Shown here: positions 6,397 through 7,588 of the stretch, one piece after another
How the letters are laid out: the number at the start of each line of letters is the position of its first letter
Numbering within the stretch: position 1 is the first letter of the stretch
DNA from: Rhizobiaceae bacterium
Lineage (GTDB): Bacteria > Pseudomonadota > Alphaproteobacteria > Rhizobiales > Rhizobiaceae
Assembly (NCBI GenBank): GCA_014380965.1
Contig: JACMIV010000243.1
Span: 1 to 7,588, forward strand
Direction of reading: 5' to 3'
DNA: 7,588 nt
Position numbers and translations under genes: made by a program
Notes under the pieces: model-generated
Database searches by the model: none
What the model saw: the letters and a program-made list of their open reading frames with translations, nothing else
What the model was told of the DNA's origin: nothing

Positions 6397-6814
6397 GGAC
6401 TCTCTCCTGTTTCGGATCAGCGCTCGATTTCTGTGAATACAGCGCTATCGCCGTTTCGGGAAGCCGATATATTTCTTTGGATACGGCGCTCTGCCCAAAA
6501 GCGCAACGGCAAGCTCGAGAGCCGCGGGGAAAGCCCGGGTGCCACAGCCAATGGCTGACAGAGGTTTGTTCCGCAAAGCGAAGATTGCGATTTCCAAGGA
6601 GCGGCGCTGAGCTCATCGCATCTCGGCAGGCTCCCTCACCCGATCGGGCTTTCGAAGCCGACAGTATGCAGGTGGCAAGCGCTCACCTCCGGCGATCCGT
6701 TGTGCGGCCACAGAACCAAAGCCCGCCAGCCGGAACTACGGCACGTATCCGAGACTTTGCTGAATAACGCCGTCGACGGTCTTCGCGTCGTCGCCGAACG
6801 CTCGGGAGAAATCT
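6397..6814. other. Intergenic region between divergent modA and the micropeptide gene
   Basis: About 418 bases with no convincing gene. It must hold the promoters of modA and of the 6815 transcript. Visible structures are the Mo-box-like dyad (6463-6487), CAGCCA-A-TGGCTG (6545-6557), a perfect 10-bp palindrome CCCGATCGGG (6639-6648), and directly overlapping it a hairpin GGCTT-TCG-AAGCC (6647-6659). A GGAAC word at 6732-6736 resembles a general-stress-sigma -35 element, but no CGTT lies at the right distance. Confidence 0.45.
6463..6487. promoter_or_regulatory. Possible ModE-type (Mo-box-like) dyad upstream of modA
   Basis: The imperfect palindrome GCCGATATAT...GGATACGGC lies about 67 bases before the modA start. 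Its left half fits the CG-n-TATAT half of the ModE consensus as I recall it; the right half fits poorly. Another CG-n-TAT word (CGCTAT) lies at 6444-6449. Molybdate-responsive repression of modA is well known in proteobacteria, but no modE gene is in this window and the match is partial. Confidence 0.25.
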
Positions 6815-6889
6815 GTGAACAGCATCATCTATCTGATCGGGCTGATCGTCATCGTTCTCGCCGTCCTGTCGTTCCTGGGTCTGGGATAG
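6815..6889 (+). CDS. 24-residue single-helix membrane peptide
   Basis: A very short gene starting at GTG (6815) and ending at TAG (6887-6889). It starts MNSIIYLIGLIVIVL and ends in SFLGLG. Almost every residue from Ile4 to Leu23 is hydrophobic, so it is one membrane-spanning helix. GGGAG lies six bases before the start. Near-identical peptides (MNxIIYxxGLIVI...SFxGLR) are, from memory, frequent in Hyphomicrobiales and often unannotated. The stop codon overlaps the ribosome site of the next gene, arguing that the peptide is translated and coupled to it. Function is unknown. It might tune the membrane association or level of its neighbour. Confidence 0.75.
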   Translation: MNSIIYLIGLIVIVLAVLSFLGLG

Positions 6890-6892
6890 GAG
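6888..6892 (+). promoter_or_regulatory. Ribosome binding site overlapping the micropeptide stop codon
   Basis: AGGAG shares its first two bases with the TAG of the 24-residue peptide and lies seven bases before the ATG at 6900. Ribosomes finishing the peptide stop on the site used to begin the next gene, a typical translational-coupling layout. It also fixes the ATG at 6900 as the start. Confidence 0.7.
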
Positions 6893-6899
6893 TTCCGTC

Positions 6900-7588
6900 A
6901 TGACATCAGATTTTAGACAAGGCTCGGACTTGGGAGCCGCCTCCCCCACCGCAAGCCCGCCTCTAAGAGGGGCAGAGGGTAATGGAAGGTCGCAGTCTTA
7001 CGCTGGCGTGACCGGAGAAAAGGATTATCCAAAGGCTGACGCAGGCCTGAAGCAGGCGGCCAGCCGAGAAGCAGGGTCGATGAAAGCGGAAGCCGGCGCG
7101 GCGCAGGAAGCGGCAAAGAACGACGGCGCCGACTTTGCTGCCTCCGTCAAGGACCGCGTCTTCAAGGAAGCGGAGCACGGGAAGGAAACCGTTTCCTCCG
7201 GCCTCGAGGATTTCGCCGCCGCCATTCGCAAGGCATCCGAGGAACTCGGCAACCGAGACCAATCCATGGCGTCGACCCTTGTTCGCGAGGTCGCATCCGG
7301 GCTCGAACGGGCTACAGGCTCGATCAAAGGCAAGAGCGTCCAGGAGCTGACGCAGTCGGTTACCGGATTTGCCCGTCGTCAGCCGACGGCCTTCCTCGTC
7401 GGTGCCGCGTTGGCCGGCATTGCCCTCGGGCGTTTTGCGCGGGCCTCTGGCGAAGGTCACGGCGAGGCGACGCAACCACGCGGACCGTCGAACCAAGGTG
7501 CGGCACGGAGCCGTGAGCCGGCAAGAAGCCATTCCTCGTGGGAGGAGGACGGATCGGCCCCATTCCCCTCGACATCGACATCGACATC
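6900..7588 (+). CDS. Nutrient-deprivation-induced-type membrane-anchored helical protein, 3' end missing
   Basis: The frame is open from ATG 6900 to the right edge, 229 codons plus two bases. It starts MTSDFRQGSDLGAASPTASP. Residues about 45-155 are rich in Ala, Lys, Glu and Ser with regular hydrophobic spacing, as in amphipathic LEA-like helices. Then FARRQPTAFLVGAALAGIAL (157-176) forms a short hydrophobic segment after paired arginines, as in YqjD/ElaB-like membrane anchors. The C-terminal tail is Pro/Ser/Gly-rich and is entering a Thr-Ser repeat at the edge. The combination matches proteins named 'nutrient deprivation-induced' in rhizobia, linked to starvation or envelope stress; no biochemical activity is known. 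It is coupled to the micropeptide before it. Family assignment is from overall pattern, since no catalytic motif exists. Confidence 0.7.
   Translation, partial: MTSDFRQGSDLGAASPTASPPLRGAEGNGRSQSYAGVTGEKDYPKADAGLKQAASREAGSMKAEAGAAQEAAKNDGADFAASVKDRVFKEAEHGKETVSSGLEDFAAAIRKASEELGNRDQSMASTLVREVASGLERATGSIKGKSVQELTQSVTGFARRQPTAFLVGAALAGIALGRFARASGEGHGEATQPRGPSNQGAARSREPARSHSSWEEDGSAPFPSTSTST
7570..7588 (+). repeat. Hexanucleotide repeat (CGACAT) at the right edge
   Basis: Three copies of CGACAT in tandem, running off the window, encode alternating Thr and Ser in the tail of the stress-type protein. In-frame hexamer repeats can change copy number without shifting the frame. The full length of the array is not visible. 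Confidence 0.6.

Noticed and set aside
6732..6759. GGAAC as the -35 of an EcfG general-stress promoter for the micropeptide operon
   Set aside because: The expected CGTT does not occur 16-17 bases downstream. The nearest word, CTTT, is at 18 bases and mismatched.
6700..6903. A 67-codon plus-strand frame overlapping the micropeptide
   Set aside because: It starts at a GTG with no ribosome site, turns into Arg/His-rich sequence over the micropeptide, and lacks any domain. The hydrophobic frame is much more protein-like.

Overview
The window is GC-rich (AT-rich only around short promoter-like stretches) and has gene types typical of an alphaproteobacterium. The order is probably Hyphomicrobiales (Rhizobiales): a CobW-like GTPase coupled to a WD40 protein, a LacI regulator coupled to a 2-hydroxyacid dehydrogenase, and a 24-residue membrane peptide followed by a 'nutrient deprivation-induced'-type protein. 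Genus cannot be fixed from the sequence. No RNA genes, insertion sequences, CRISPR arrays or phage genes were seen.

Layout. (1) Positions 1-2308, minus strand, read from right to left: a creatininase-family metal amidohydrolase (2308-1520), a COG0523/CobW-type metallochaperone GTPase with a large His-rich loop (1397-258), and the N-terminus of a WD40-repeat protein (258 to beyond the left edge). The last two overlap by one base. The creatininase leader (2309-2384) folds into three consecutive hairpins, the last one touching the ribosome binding site. (2) Positions 2309-2566: divergent intergenic region. (3) Plus strand: a MarR-type regulator (2567-3031) with a terminator-like hairpin, then a LacI-type regulator (3153-4199) whose stop overlaps the start of a 2-hydroxyacid dehydrogenase (4196-5176). 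That dehydrogenase is complete except for one in-frame amber codon at 4553-4555. (4) Positions 5177-5583: no convincing gene, hairpins only. (5) Minus strand: modA, a periplasmic molybdate-binding protein (6396-5584), with no modB or modC beside it. (6) Positions 6397-6814: intergenic. (7) Plus strand: a 24-residue single-helix membrane peptide (6815-6889), then a membrane-anchored helical stress-type protein (6900 to beyond the right edge) whose ribosome binding site overlaps the peptide's stop codon.

How the genes may work together. The GTPase and WD40 protein are almost certainly co-translated. The creatininase upstream on the same strand is a metal enzyme, which makes a link to the metallochaperone attractive but unproven. 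The LacI regulator probably controls the coupled dehydrogenase, whose single nonsense codon splits it between its two domains. The peptide and the stress-type protein form a second tightly coupled pair. The window is mostly ordinary chromosomal metabolism and stress response, and I see no clear evidence of a wholly new system. The most rewarding places to look are the amber codon, the creatininase leader and the micropeptide pair.
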